Positions 8,241 to 19,858 of a stretch of 64,000 nt of DNA are shown piece after piece. The stretch comes from Terriglobia bacterium (GTDB lineage Bacteria; Acidobacteriota; Terriglobia; Terriglobales; Acidobacteriaceae). Where the stretch lies: positions 1-64,000 of the forward strand of contig JAIQFH010000033.1 in assembly GCA_020073385.1 (NCBI GenBank), given 5' to 3'. A program made the position numbers and the translations under genes. The stretch's first letter is position 1; every line of letters starts with the position of its first letter. Below the pieces are notes generated by a model. The model saw only the letters and a program-made list of their open reading frames with translations. It did not search any database and was not told where the DNA came from.

Positions 8241-9083
8241 ATGGATGTGCTTTCCGAAGTGCTGAAGGTGGTGAAGCTCCAGGGCGCCTTGTTCTACAAC
8301 GGAGAATTCTCCTCGCCGTGGAGTTTTTATTCGCCACCCTCCCGCACGGTTGCGCCGTATGTAGCGCCCGACGCGAGACACGTTATCGTTTATCACTTAC
8401 TGACGGAAGGACGCGCCTCTGCCCGGTTGGTGGAGGGCGAGCGCATCATTCTTGAAGCTGGCGATATCGTGATCTTTCCCCACGGCGACGCACATTTCCT
8501 GGAAAACGGGCCTCCGGCGAAGTCTGTGGACATGGAGAAGGAGCTAGCTCGAATCTTTTCCCAGGGCTTGAAGCGATCGACCTCGGGTGGTGGAGGGGAA
8601 ATCACGAAATTCGTCTGTGGCTTCATGGCCTGCGAGCCACGACTCAGTCAAGTTTTCCTGAGCGGCCTGCCGCCAGTGTTCAAAGTCAACATTCGCAACG
8701 ATGCTTCGGGCAGATGGCTGGAGAACTCGATCCGCTTTTCGGTGAACGAAGCCGACGCTTCCCGCGCCGGTGGAGAAGCGGTCTTGGCCAAACTGTCGGA
8801 GGTTTTGTTCGTGGAAACCCTGCGGACCTACATTGCGCACCTTCCGGTGGAGCAAACTGGCTGGCTGGCCGGCGCCCGCGATTCCGAGGTCGGAAAGACT
8901 CTAGCGCTCATGCACCGGAATCCTGCGCATCCGTGGACTATTGCTTCCTTGGCAAAAGAAGCGGGAGTGTCCCGCTCGGTACTGGCAGATTGGACTCCTG
9001 GGTGCTGGCGGATTTTACTTGCGGTCGCGGCGGACGCCGAAGCTGACGGACAAGGACACCATCGTGCTCTCCGAGTTCGATAA
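8241..9083 (+). pseudogene. AraC-family regulator, C-terminus lost at a fusion junction
   Basis: The first 250 codons encode an AraC-type regulator with an N-terminal cupin domain (residues 60-95, EGERIILEAGDIVIFPHGDAHF) and the start of the C-terminal HTH region (HPWTIASLAKEAGVSRSVLAD). A normal protein would continue with F-x-x-x-x-G-x-x-P-x-x-Y and the second HTH. After codon 250 (base 8990) the frame instead runs through unrelated sequence to a stop at 9083. From about 8989 the DNA matches, in another frame, the membrane segment and C-terminal part of a kinase-TPR protein. Only one helix-turn-helix is left, so DNA binding is probably lost. GGGAGG precedes ATG 8241. Confidence 0.8.
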
Positions 9084-10860
9084 CCGCACGGGAGATCCCA
9101 TCTTCGATGGCACACTCAAGCCGGCCCTCGCGATTGATCTGGAACAGACTCCCTTCCTGAGTCTGCTGCCCGATCAGCGTGTGCGGTCGACCTTGAGGCT
9201 AATGAACCGTCGGGAAGATGAGCGCCTAACGCGCGATGCTGCACTTGAGATTTGTCAGCGCGCGGACAGCAAGGCTGTCATTGCCGGCTCGATCATTTCC
9301 ATCGGCGGGGAGTACGTCCTCAGTCTGGAAGTTTTGGACTGCCGCGACAATGGCGCAGTGATCGCAAGTCAGCGGGCGCGGTCACGCGGCAAAGATACCG
9401 TTCTGGATGCGCTGAGCCAGGCCTCCGCGGCTCTGCGCCGGGATCTTGGCGAGTCCCTGGCCTCTATTCACAAATTCAATGCGCCCTTGCGGCAGGCAAC
9501 GACACCTTCCCTGGAGGCATTGAAGGCCTTCAATGCCGGAGCGGAACTGGCGCGTCATGGTCCGAACCAGTCGGCCTCCGTTCCGCTCCACTTGCACGCC
9601 ATCGAACTCGATCCCAACTTTGCTCTGGCGTACGCGTATCTCGGTCGTGTTTATATGAATATTGGAGAGGTGCAGCGAGCCCGTCCTTATTATGAGAAGG
9701 CGTACGCTTTGCGGGATCGGGTCAGCGAGCGTGAAAAGCTTCTTGTCACATCCTTTTATCAGTCCGATGCTTTGGGTGACATCGACAAAGAGATGGAGAC
9801 TTACCGCATATGGATGGAAGAGTACCCGCGGGACTGGATTCCGGTCGATGGCCTGGCTTGGCGTTTGACTTCCAACTTCAATGAGTACGAGCAGGCTGCC
9901 CAGTTGTTTCGTCATGCCATGCAGCTTGACCCGCAACAGCCGTCCTCACCTTCTGGACTGGCTCAGTCGTACCTGGCCCTGGGCCGAACCCAGGACGCGA
10001 AAGCGGTTCTCGACGCAGCTTTCGCGATGGGGCTGGAAAACACCTCGGTGCGATCCGTCCGTTACGAGGTTGCCATTCTTCAGGGCGATGCCGTTGCCGA
10101 AACCGCGCAAGCCCGTTGGTCCGACGCTCAGCCGGCAACAGACAACCTCGGCCCAGTGCTCGCATTCACCGCTGCGCAACGCGGACGTCTGGAAGAAGCC
10201 CGCCACCAGTTTCAGCGCGATGTGCAAGAGCTGCACCCTGCTGGATGGGATGAGACTGCCGCAGTCGAACTCGCGCAACTCGCTCTGTTTGAGGCGAACT
10301 TTCGGCATTCCGGAGTGCGGCGCGACGCAGATGCCAGTCTGGCTCTGGCACGTAGAACCAATCTTCCGACGCTGTCGATTGCGTTTGCCATGGCAGGAGA
10401 TTCCGTGCGGGCCGAGGTCGTCGCCCGCGAAATCGAGCGATCTTCGTGGCTCAGTCCCTACGATCGAAGGTTCTCGCTTCCGTGTGTTCGAGCCGCAATC
10501 GCCATCAGTCAAAACAATTTCGATGAAGCCATCTCATCGCTTGAGCTGATGCGGCGCTACGATCTCGGCTCAGGGATGGGATTTCAGTCTCTTTATCTTC
10601 GGGGACTCGCGTTTCTCGGCAAGCGTGATTCCGCGAAGGCAGCCGCTGAATTCCAAACCATCATCGATCATCGTGGGGTTGCGCCCTACAGCCCAAACTG
10701 GACATTGGCGCATCTTGGCTTAGCGCGCGCTCGTGTCCTCGCCAACGACGCAGCAGGAGCTCGCACCGCATATCAGCATTTTTTTGCGATCTGGAAGGAT
10801 GCGGATCGAGGGCTTCCTTTACTTAATCAGGTTGAGGCAGAATACTCACAGCTGCGGTGA
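8989..10860 (+). pseudogene. 3' remnant of a Ser/Thr kinase-TPR protein
   Basis: From about 8989 the frame encodes the end of a membrane segment (GLLGAGGFYLRSRR) followed by the typical extracytoplasmic part of acidobacterial Ser/Thr kinases: PKLTDKDTIVLSEFDN, a TolB-N-like segment, then many tetratricopeptide repeats (LHAIELDPNFALAYAYLGRVYM and later units). The kinase domain that should precede the membrane helix is absent, replaced by the AraC fragment. The open frame can be entered only through a weak TTG at 8941 with no ribosome binding site. The reading frame stays intact for 620 codons, so the deletion may be recent or the fragment may still be expressed. It ends 33 bases before the left island repeat. 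Confidence 0.75.
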
Positions 10861-10892
10861 ACACGGCCCTCGCTATTGTTCGGTTGCGAGCA

Positions 10893-11367
10893 CGGTTTGA
10901 ACCCACGATTTCCGCCCACGATTCTCGTGTCTCTCACATCTTCTCAAGTACTTAGGCGGCCACCTGAAGTCACTTAAGTTGTTTAAAACACAGCATAACG
11001 TAGCCCTGAAAAGGCTGGTGTCGGCGGTTCAACTCCGTCCCTGGTCACCATGTTTTCAATAAGTTAGGTGAAATTCTTAAACCTCCATCAATAGCAAACT
11101 AGCCCTCTATCGTGGGTGGAACAAGGCACTCGGAGGAGGACGCCTGTAGCTTCATCTCATTGAATATCATCCATTTACCGCTATGCGACGCGTCGAAGAG
11201 CGCAGCCTTTCATCGATTTTGCGCTCTGAGCTTCTAACCACCTTAATAAATAATCTTGATGTATTGGGAAAAGTTAAATGCCAGAGGCTTGCGGGAGTCC
11301 TTTAGACAAATTTGACGCGATGCAGATGTGTTTCGCGTCTGGATCCGCGGAGAAGAGGGCCGTGTTT
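10893..11367. repeat. Long direct repeat, left copy
   Basis: About 475 bases that recur in the same orientation at 35139-35609 with scattered substitutions and small indels. The first 160 bases align without gaps (constant offset of 24,246). The repeat includes a tRNA-Phe 3' fragment at 11001-11050. The outer part (TTTGAACCCACGATTTCC) and the inner part (CGAAGAGCGCAGCCTTTCATCG) match well between copies. No integrase or transposase frame is visible in it. The two copies bracket the sugar-ester locus and look like the ends of an integrated element or the products of a duplication. Confidence 0.85.
11001..11050 (+). other. tRNA-Phe(GAA) 3'-half fragment, copy 1
   Basis: The bases can be folded as the 3' half of a tRNA: anticodon stem TAGCC/GGCTG around loop CTGAAAA (anticodon GAA), a five-base variable region, T arm GGCGG-TTCAACT-CCGTC, acceptor strand and encoded CCA. 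The 5' half (acceptor strand, D arm) is absent, so this is not a functional tRNA. Fragments that start in the anticodon arm and end at CCA are what tyrosine-recombinase integration at tRNA genes leaves behind. One acceptor base differs from the other copies (CTGGTCACCA). Confidence 0.8.
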
Positions 11368-11488
11368 AGCGAAATTTTACTGCGATGACATCGCTTTGAG
11401 GCACGATGCTTGTGTCGTTGGGCCTGAGAACTAGTGGCAGCCATCCCCGGTTTCAGACGATGGAAGGTCATTAAACCGGTTTGATGGT

Positions 11489-13001
<1,513 letters not shown>

Positions 13002-13027
13002 TTAGTCATGGGTGAAACCCGTCCTGC

Positions 13028-14569
13028 TCAACGGCACTCGAAGGAATTCGCGTCTTCGGGATTCCCGTCTCCCTTATATTGCGCGTGCCTCGGATAAGCA
13101 CACAGTGGCCGGCTTCGCCCGGGAAAGGCTTTGCCCGTCGCGATTACAGACATCGGTGCCTTTCCCTTCTCGACCCAGTCGACCATTGCGCCCAACAAAT
13201 CAAACTGATCCAGCGCCTGGCCTCCGCCACAGTGGCTCATTCCTGGAACGAAATAGAACTGACTCCAATTGGACACGGCATCGAGGCCCCCGTTGGCAGC
13301 GGCCATATCCTTGTAATAGCCGAACGTATCGAGCGGCGAAAACCATGGGTCGCTATCGCCGTGGTAGAAGATGAGCTTCCCTCCGTGCGCCGAAAAGGTC
13401 GTCAAGTTGGTGGACATTGAGTCCACGAGTGGCTGGATGGCCGCCAGAGCCTCCTTGTCAACATCCATCGTCATGTCAGTCGTCGCAGGTCCGAAAATAC
13501 CGGGTCCGGGGGAGAGCAATCCCCGGAACGGCAGACCGTTCGTGATGCCTGTGTCGTAGAGGAAGCCTGCATAGACTTGGGTTCCACTCAATGTCTTCGG
13601 CCCGCCGAGGGCTTTCTTGATGGCGGCAGCTTTTTCCGGCGCCAGACAGGAGTCGTTCTTTTCGCCCTTGCATGCCAACGTCTCGGGGTCGAAATCACAC
13701 GCGAGAGGATCGGAGATCAAGCCGTCGGCAAGACCGTCTTTGGCATCGCACTTCTTGATGAGGGCATATTTGATCAACTTTCGTTCGTTGTCAGTAATAG
13801 CTTGCTCGATGATTGGTTTCCCATTCGGGTCTTTCGAAGCAATTTGATTGAAGGCAATAGGAACCCATCTGCCGATCGCGAGATTGGAGAGCCCGGTGCG
13901 CATGGCGGGATCGCCGGAGATGATGCCGTTGAAAAGCGTGGGGTAACGCTGGGAAAGAATCATCCCTTCGCGGCCCCCCGTCGAACAGCCCGAGAAATAC
14001 GAAAAAGCTGCTGGCTTTCCGTAGTGTTGCGTGATGAGTTGTTTTGTGAGCGTAGCGACCTCAGCATTGGCGAGATAAGCAAAATCCAGATACGCCTGCT
14101 GGTCTCTCATGAAACCGAAATCAAATCCTGGACGGTGGCTCTTATGACCCGTATCCGTACTCGCAACAGCGAATCCGCGCATGAGTCCAGGTGTGTCTCC
14201 GGCAGCGTTTAATCCAAGCGGAGCAAGCACAATACCGTTGCTGCCACCCCCACCTTGCATCAGGAAGTCGCCATTCCATTTATCAGGCATGGCCAATACG
14301 AAGTTGATCCCAAACTCCTCGGCGTCAACGCCAGTTCGCCGATGGAGTACTCCCTCGACTCGGCAATATGCGGGAAGCGGGGCGCTGCGACTTTGGTTCC
14401 AGGGAATCGGCTCGGTGGTTCCAGCCTCGGCATGAGCGGCCTTGGTGATCTCGAGGCCCGGAGCCTTGACGTTTATTAGAGTTGCGCATGAATCATTCTG
14501 TTGGGCGAACGCAGACGCAGCGAACGCAGCCATAAGACAGCATATTGCGCAAAAGGTTTCCGAACGCAT
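13028..14569 (-). CDS. Tannase/feruloyl esterase family protein
   Basis: A 513-residue exported member of the tannase/feruloyl esterase family (PF07519), which hydrolyses gallate or hydroxycinnamate esters. It has a Sec signal peptide (MRSETFCAICCLMAAFAASAFA), GAGGAG before the ATG, the nucleophile motif GCSTGGREG at about residue 193, and the late motifs HGDSDPWFSP and GMSHCGGG that supply Asp and His. The cysteines of the CS-D-HC motif (one next to the nucleophile, one after the His) are present. It lies 53 bases upstream of the esterase gene and 64 bases after the GH31 gene. The real ester substrate is unknown, and aromatic acid esters of sugars fit the locus. Confidence 0.9.
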   Translation of the reverse strand: MRSETFCAICCLMAAFAASAFAQQNDSCATLINVKAPGLEITKAAHAEAGTTEPIPWNQSRSAPLPAYCRVEGVLHRRTGVDAEEFGINFVLAMPDKWNGDFLMQGGGGSNGIVLAPLGLNAAGDTPGLMRGFAVASTDTGHKSHRPGFDFGFMRDQQAYLDFAYLANAEVATLTKQLITQHYGKPAAFSYFSGCSTGGREGMILSQRYPTLFNGIISGDPAMRTGLSNLAIGRWVPIAFNQIASKDPNGKPIIEQAITDNERKLIKYALIKKCDAKDGLADGLISDPLACDFDPETLACKGEKNDSCLAPEKAAAIKKALGGPKTLSGTQVYAGFLYDTGITNGLPFRGLLSPGPGIFGPATTDMTMDVDKEALAAIQPLVDSMSTNLTTFSAHGGKLIFYHGDSDPWFSPLDTFGYYKDMAAANGGLDAVSNWSQFYFVPGMSHCGGGQALDQFDLLGAMVDWVEKGKAPMSVIATGKAFPGRSRPLCAYPRHAQYKGDGNPEDANSFECR

Positions 14570-14633
14570 TCGTATCTCCTCAGTGAATGTCGGCCCGCAC
14601 AGACAATCCCGGGTAAACCCTAAAGCGGTTTGC

Positions 14634-17111
14634 TTACCTGCCGATCACGACCACCCTTGCTTTGTCCAGTTCACTCGATCCTGACGCGCCCTCGTGGCTC
14701 AGTCGATGTGCGGCATCGTCCCAGGTCAACTTTGTGACTGAGCCGCCACCGTTTTCGTAGGCGTAGGTCTTTCCGTCATCGCTGTAAAGGGTAAAGCTGC
14801 CATTCGCTCCCGGATACACGCGCAGGGATCCAATTCTCTGCGTCTCCTGAGTGCTATTCACATCGGACCCGAGCGGCACAATGCTGCCCGACCTCACGAA
14901 CAGCGGCAGCGTGTCGATGGGAGCGGCGGCCACAACGGTCTGTCCACCGTGCAGCCGCTCATTCGTCCAGTAGTTGTACCAGTCGCAACCTGCCGGCAAA
15001 TACACCGTCCGATGCGTCGCGCCCTGCTCGGTCACTGGAGCCACCAGGAACGCCGGTCCATACATATATTCATCGGGAATGTCCGCAGCCTTCGGATCAG
15101 CCGGAAAGTCCATGAACAGTGCTCGCATATAAGGAGCGCCCGTCTGGTAGCTGCGATACGCTAGCGAGTAGGTGTAGGGCAGAAGCTGGTAGCGCAGTTT
15201 CAGATACTTTGCCAGAATCGGCTCCCCCTGTTTGCCGTAGGACCATACCTCGTTGTGAGCTCTCTCTCCATGCGCTCGCATGACCGGCTGAAAAGCGCCC
15301 CATTCGAACCACCGCACAAACAGCTCGGGATAGTCCTCATAGTTCGCAATCGTTTCGCGTGCATCCGATCCATCAATCAGCGGCTTGTGTTCCGCATGGT
15401 AGTCTGCCGGAATTGTCGGCGAAAAGAACCCTGCAATATCCGTGTCCCAGTACGGCAGTCCGGTCGCCGCAAAATTCAGCCCCGCCGGAACCGAGCGCTT
15501 CAGCATGTCCCACGTCGAAAGAATGTCGCTCGACCAGAACACCGTGCCGTTGCGCTGCGCCCCGAGGTACGCTGCCCGCGCCAGGATCATTACCCTCCGG
15601 CTGTCTCCAAAATCCCGGCGGAACCCTTCGTACGCCGACGATGTGTGAAACAGCGGATAAACGTTGTAGTAGCGTATGCCCGAACCGATCGAGAACATGT
15701 CTCCCGCTGGATCGATATCCGGCTCGGTCTCATCCAGCCACAGGTAGTCGAATCCATAAGGTCTAACATAGCGGTCGCGAATCTTCTCCCACCACCACTT
15801 CGCCGCCTCAGGGTTCGTGGTATCGAGATTCGGCCCGATAGTCTCCTTCGTCCATCCCGAATCGGGCGTTCCGTCTGGCTTATGGATCAGCCATCCATTC
15901 TTCTGCAGCATGTCGTAGAACTGGGTGCCGCGCGAAAAGTGCGGCCACACGCTCAACAACGTATCCACACCCATCGCATGCAGTTCACGATTCATCCCTG
16001 CCGGGTCCGGCCAGCGCGCAGGGTCCAGATCCAGTTCCCCCTGCCTCGTCATATTGAGGAAGTCCACGACGATCACATCCAGCGGCAACTTCTTCTTGCG
16101 ATACTCCTTGGCCACGTCCAAGATTTGTTCCTGGGTTGGATAAATCGCTTTGCTCTGGATGTATCCGTACGCCGCCTTCGGCAGCATGTGCGTTACGCCG
16201 GTCAGATGGCGATAGCCCTCGTAAATTTCGTTGCTCGTATCCCCAGCAATCACGAAGTAGGAAACACGATCCCCCACCTCTGAGGACCACGTGTTCCGTT
16301 GATTGAAGCCCAGCGCCACGGTCGTTTTCGAAGGGTTATCCCATACCAGCCCGTAGCCGCGGCTCGAGACCATGAACGGAACGCAAACGTCCTCGCCACC
16401 AATCGCGCCGTAGTCATGCCAGCACCGGATCTCGTGATCCCGCAGATCCATCCAGCCCTTCTGCTGCTGCCCCAGGCCGTAGTAGTGCTCGTCCGCAGGC
16501 GAGTCGAAGGTAGCCGCAACCGAGTAGCCCTTTGCACCGGCATCCTGCTGTGCAACGTCAACGCGTTCTGGCGCCATGGTCCAGGTGCGCATGTGCAGCA
16601 ACATCTTGCCTCCCGGCGTTGTCACCAGAAGCGCATCATTGTAGGGACCTTGGCCACCGCCTCCGCCAAAATAGATCTCACGCAGTTGACGATTCAGTGC
16701 ATCGAGCGGCATGGGCTGCGGCAGTTTCTCAGCTGGGAGATTTCCTGGCGCCAAACGCACCACCATCCTGGACGATCGAAACACATCTCCGCCTTCCGCG
16801 CTGCGCTCGTGCGTCCATCCACCTACCGCTGCTTTTGCCACAAAACCATAGCCCGGAGCGCCGGTCGCCTCAGCCTTGTCAGTACTCATCGTCACCCGCA
16901 GAACGTTGGCAGCATAAGGCTCCAGCGAAATCACCCTTCCATCTCGCTCCAACACAAGTGGGGCACTCTGCGCGACCGTCACACCTCCCAACAACACTGC
17001 CAACACCACAAAGCCGAGTCTGCGAGCCAGCGAATTCCACGCGAAAGGACGACCAATTCCAAACTCACAATCCAAACTGCCGCATCCGTTGCTGAGGCCC
17101 GAAAGTTCCAT
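14634..17111 (-). CDS. Glycoside hydrolase family 31 (alpha-glucosidase/alpha-xylosidase type)
   Basis: An 825-residue exported GH31 enzyme. ATG 17111 is chosen over an upstream in-frame start because GGAGG lies seven bases before it; a membrane or signal segment (LGFVVLAVLLGGVTVAQSA) follows 30 residues in. Domains in order: N-terminal beta-sandwich, TIM barrel from about residue 250, and C-terminal beta domains. The nucleophile motif is seen at about residue 458 (DYLWLDETEPD), the acid/base Asp at about 555 (YWDTDIAGF), and the RAHGE region follows. GH31 members retain the anomeric configuration at alpha-glucosides or alpha-xylosides. In the leftward operon it probably trims alpha-glycosyl units from the imported or surface-bound substrate. 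Confidence 0.92.
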   Translation of the reverse strand: MELSGLSNGCGSLDCEFGIGRPFAWNSLARRLGFVVLAVLLGGVTVAQSAPLVLERDGRVISLEPYAANVLRVTMSTDKAEATGAPGYGFVAKAAVGGWTHERSAEGGDVFRSSRMVVRLAPGNLPAEKLPQPMPLDALNRQLREIYFGGGGGQGPYNDALLVTTPGGKMLLHMRTWTMAPERVDVAQQDAGAKGYSVAATFDSPADEHYYGLGQQQKGWMDLRDHEIRCWHDYGAIGGEDVCVPFMVSSRGYGLVWDNPSKTTVALGFNQRNTWSSEVGDRVSYFVIAGDTSNEIYEGYRHLTGVTHMLPKAAYGYIQSKAIYPTQEQILDVAKEYRKKKLPLDVIVVDFLNMTRQGELDLDPARWPDPAGMNRELHAMGVDTLLSVWPHFSRGTQFYDMLQKNGWLIHKPDGTPDSGWTKETIGPNLDTTNPEAAKWWWEKIRDRYVRPYGFDYLWLDETEPDIDPAGDMFSIGSGIRYYNVYPLFHTSSAYEGFRRDFGDSRRVMILARAAYLGAQRNGTVFWSSDILSTWDMLKRSVPAGLNFAATGLPYWDTDIAGFFSPTIPADYHAEHKPLIDGSDARETIANYEDYPELFVRWFEWGAFQPVMRAHGERAHNEVWSYGKQGEPILAKYLKLRYQLLPYTYSLAYRSYQTGAPYMRALFMDFPADPKAADIPDEYMYGPAFLVAPVTEQGATHRTVYLPAGCDWYNYWTNERLHGGQTVVAAAPIDTLPLFVRSGSIVPLGSDVNSTQETQRIGSLRVYPGANGSFTLYSDDGKTYAYENGGGSVTKLTWDDAAHRLSHEGASGSSELDKARVVVIGR

Positions 17112-17358
17112 GCATAACCTCCCCCCCTGGCCGCCTAGAAAACGTTTTCTTTTACGAGCCTTGAAAGGCAGCGCAATCCTATAAGACACCGCCTTCGGAG
17201 TCCACGCGCTCATCCCGGCTCGAATGCGGAAGACCCAGGGTCGAGCATAATCTCGGTCATCGATCCTGAGTCAAAATCAAGACCAGTGCCGTTTTGCTCC
17301 GGGCGCTTCCGCGGCAGGCTCTCCACTGACGCCCTCTATCAGAGGCAGGCGTCTGTCG

Positions 17359-18570
17359 TCACAGAAAAGGTTTTGCACCTGTCTTGATAATGGATTGCGT
17401 TGATGTCTCATGGACAAGGATGGAATTGCGATCGATCTCAACAGCGGCAACGCCCTCGAAGTTTTCCGAAACCTGCAACATGAGGATCATGTACCGCGTT
17501 TTCTTCAGGCTCTTCGCCGGCAGCCAGATGTAGGTGGATTCACCGAACAAATCGCCGTTCGCAACGGTCTCCCGTCGGGGAATGGGAAATGGAGTCGTGC
17601 TGAACTCAAATCCCCGGCAAAACTCGCGTCCTTTCCATGGAGAATGAACGCGACTGTAGGATTCTTCCCAATTGCCTACCCAGGGATAATCCTTCCGATT
17701 AAAGATGTAAAGAACCAACAATCTGAGGCGGGGATTGCCCACCGCAATGAAAGAGTGTTCGATCTCAGGATCCAGCAGGTGAGCCGTATAGTGACCATAT
17801 TTCCCCCGGGCGCTTGTGCGAAGATTCAGCATCCCGCCTTCTTTTGTCGGTGCGATTGGCCACTGAAAGTTCGCATCGGCTTGCAGCAACATCTGCTTGC
17901 TGAATGCTTCGGGACAGACCTTGCTGTGGGTTGCAGGCATGTCGAACGTTGTGACGTCGGCTTCCAGGAATGGTGGCCCGAACGTGACGTGATGATTCCA
18001 CGAGATGGGCCGATCGAAGGTAGATAGGTTTGAAGCGGTCTCCTCACAGTAGACAATCGAACTCTTGCGATCGAGAGTGATCGCTCGTTCTAAGCTCATC
18101 AAGGCTTGGGGCAACTCGGCCTTGTAGATTAGTGTGGGCATCGATGTATTAGCTCGCGATTGCCTTCGCCATTTCACGACCGGGGCCTCGCCATGTGTAC
18201 TGTGGCCGGCCGCGATCTCCGCCGCTGAAGGTGGCCCGAAAAAGTCAAAGCTGATGCTGTGGCCGGCGATTCCCGCCAACAATCGGCCTTCGGGTGGTGC
18301 ACCGTATAGATTGCGGTGCTTCTGAGGGCTATATGCGGGAGGATCGATCGTCTTCCAAGTCGGTTTCCACATCGGATTGGTGCTGCCGAGAGCGTTCAGC
18401 GTCAACCCACAGATATGCCCTCCGCCCTCAAGGACTGAAATATGGCCCCAACTACTCTGAAGTTGAAAACCGGGTCTGCCGTCCAGGATGCTGGAACGAC
18501 GAGCCACGGATACGGTGCCGTCTGTTGCTTTCCGCGAAATGCCTAAGCCGCTGATGCCGCGACGTTTCAT
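17359..18570 (-). CDS. Galactose-mutarotase-like protein
   Basis: A 403-residue protein without a signal peptide. The N-terminal strands (GRPGFQLQSSWGHISVLEGGGHICGLTLN) and central motif (WNHHVTFGPPFLE) are those of the aldose-1-epimerase/galactose mutarotase superfamily, where His and Glu act on the sugar ring. Many acidobacterial and planctomycete relatives are annotated only as hypothetical. It lies between the MFS gene (21 bases away) and GH31 in the leftward operon, so a role in interconverting or binding the released hexose is plausible. No ribosome binding site is obvious before the ATG, which suggests coupling with the MFS gene or a different start. Fold fairly sure, reaction unproved. 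Confidence 0.6.
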   Translation of the reverse strand: MKRRGISGLGISRKATDGTVSVARRSSILDGRPGFQLQSSWGHISVLEGGGHICGLTLNALGSTNPMWKPTWKTIDPPAYSPQKHRNLYGAPPEGRLLAGIAGHSISFDFFGPPSAAEIAAGHSTHGEAPVVKWRRQSRANTSMPTLIYKAELPQALMSLERAITLDRKSSIVYCEETASNLSTFDRPISWNHHVTFGPPFLEADVTTFDMPATHSKVCPEAFSKQMLLQADANFQWPIAPTKEGGMLNLRTSARGKYGHYTAHLLDPEIEHSFIAVGNPRLRLLVLYIFNRKDYPWVGNWEESYSRVHSPWKGREFCRGFEFSTTPFPIPRRETVANGDLFGESTYIWLPAKSLKKTRYMILMLQVSENFEGVAAVEIDRNSILVHETSTQSIIKTGAKPFL

Positions 18571-18591
18571 ATCGTCGAAATGATAAACCGT

Positions 18592-19854
18592 CTAGCTGCG
18601 CGCTTGCGCGCCCACTGACTGGGTCTCAGCCAACTCGTATTCGCTATGATCCAGTCGTTGAAGACGATTGCTCGCCGGATTGAAGATTTGGTTGAGTAGG
18701 AGCGCGACGAAGAGTAACGCAGCGAATACAGTGGCGAGCACGAAACCATACTTGGGATCACCAAAATGGTCGCTAACCACACCCATGGCCAGTGGTCCCA
18801 ACACAGCCGCCACACATGTGAAAAACAGAATCACTCCGGACACTGCGCCATGTTCCGGCTTGCGAAAACAGCTGATCCCTTTCGAGTTGAGTGTGGGATA
18901 CAGCACCGACATGAAAAGGCCCGACAACGGCAGAAGAAGAATAGCGACACGAACTCCCGCAAGCATCGATATCCCGAAGCAAAGAAGTATGGCGAGGCTG
19001 AATATGGTAACGACGGTTGCCCAGTTCAAGCGGGCGAGAACCCAGGACCCGATGAATCTCCCACCGGCGCGGAGGACAAAGAAGATCGAAATCGCGTAAG
19101 TGGCCACCCAAATGAGCCGTCCTTGGTAGCCTGCAAGCAGCGTCGGCATCCACACATAGACCGCGCTTTCGACGGTGACATATAAGAATATCGCCGCTGA
19201 GAAGCCCAGAGCATACGGGTTCTTCATCATCTGAAGTGTGCGTTTCAGATCGACGGACTCGGAACTCCCGGCTGTTTGCGGATATTTCACAAATGAGGCC
19301 GTGACGATGAGCAATAAACAAATCGTCCCGGCGATCACGTACAACCACTTCCAGGAAGTACCGCCCGCCAAGAGATGCGCCACAATCGCAGGTCCAATGA
19401 TGGCACCGACGGCGAAGAACCCTTCAACGGTATTCATGGTCGCAGTATGCTCGACTGTCGATTGACTGATGTCACCGATTAAGGCGAGCGCGCCAGTCTT
19501 AAAAATGCCGATTGCCACGCCAGAAATCACAAGGAGAATCACAAAGAACGCAAACGACCGGCCTACTGAAAACAGATAAGAGTTCAACGCGAACAATACG
19601 AGTCCCAAGATGATGCTTTTTTTTCTTCCGATCTTGTCTGCAAGGTAGCCCAGGAAGAAACCGGCAAATGCGATCCCGGACATGGCAGCGTAATGGAAGG
19701 CTCCTCCCACTGTCATGCTGAGGTGAAATTCTTTGATGACTTCTGGAATGATGACGCCCACGGAATCTGTAGTCATGGCGAACATCATGAACATAAAGAA
19801 TGTCAGCCACTTGATTATGGAAAGATCCCGCTGCGCGCTCGGCACACTGTTCAT
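18592..19854 (-). CDS. MFS transporter, sugar or sugar-ester uptake
   Basis: A 420-residue inner-membrane transporter of the major facilitator superfamily with about twelve hydrophobic segments. The A-motif between helices 2 and 3 is clear (GYLADKIGRKKS), and the repeat in the second half is weaker. GGAGGT lies nine bases before ATG 19854. It starts four bases after the sucrose phosphorylase gene, so the two are probably translated together. That pairing, with a fructokinase in the same island, suggests it imports sucrose or a small sucrose derivative across the inner membrane. The substrate is inferred from context only. Confidence 0.88.
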   Translation of the reverse strand: MNSVPSAQRDLSIIKWLTFFMFMMFAMTTDSVGVIIPEVIKEFHLSMTVGGAFHYAAMSGIAFAGFFLGYLADKIGRKKSIILGLVLFALNSYLFSVGRSFAFFVILLVISGVAIGIFKTGALALIGDISQSTVEHTATMNTVEGFFAVGAIIGPAIVAHLLAGGTSWKWLYVIAGTICLLLIVTASFVKYPQTAGSSESVDLKRTLQMMKNPYALGFSAAIFLYVTVESAVYVWMPTLLAGYQGRLIWVATYAISIFFVLRAGGRFIGSWVLARLNWATVVTIFSLAILLCFGISMLAGVRVAILLLPLSGLFMSVLYPTLNSKGISCFRKPEHGAVSGVILFFTCVAAVLGPLAMGVVSDHFGDPKYGFVLATVFAALLFVALLLNQIFNPASNRLQRLDHSEYELAETQSVGAQARS

Positions 19855-19858
19855 GGAA

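Noticed and set aside
11001-11050. Complete tRNA-Phe gene
   Set aside because: The 5' acceptor strand and D arm are absent upstream in all three copies, so these are 3' fragments only.
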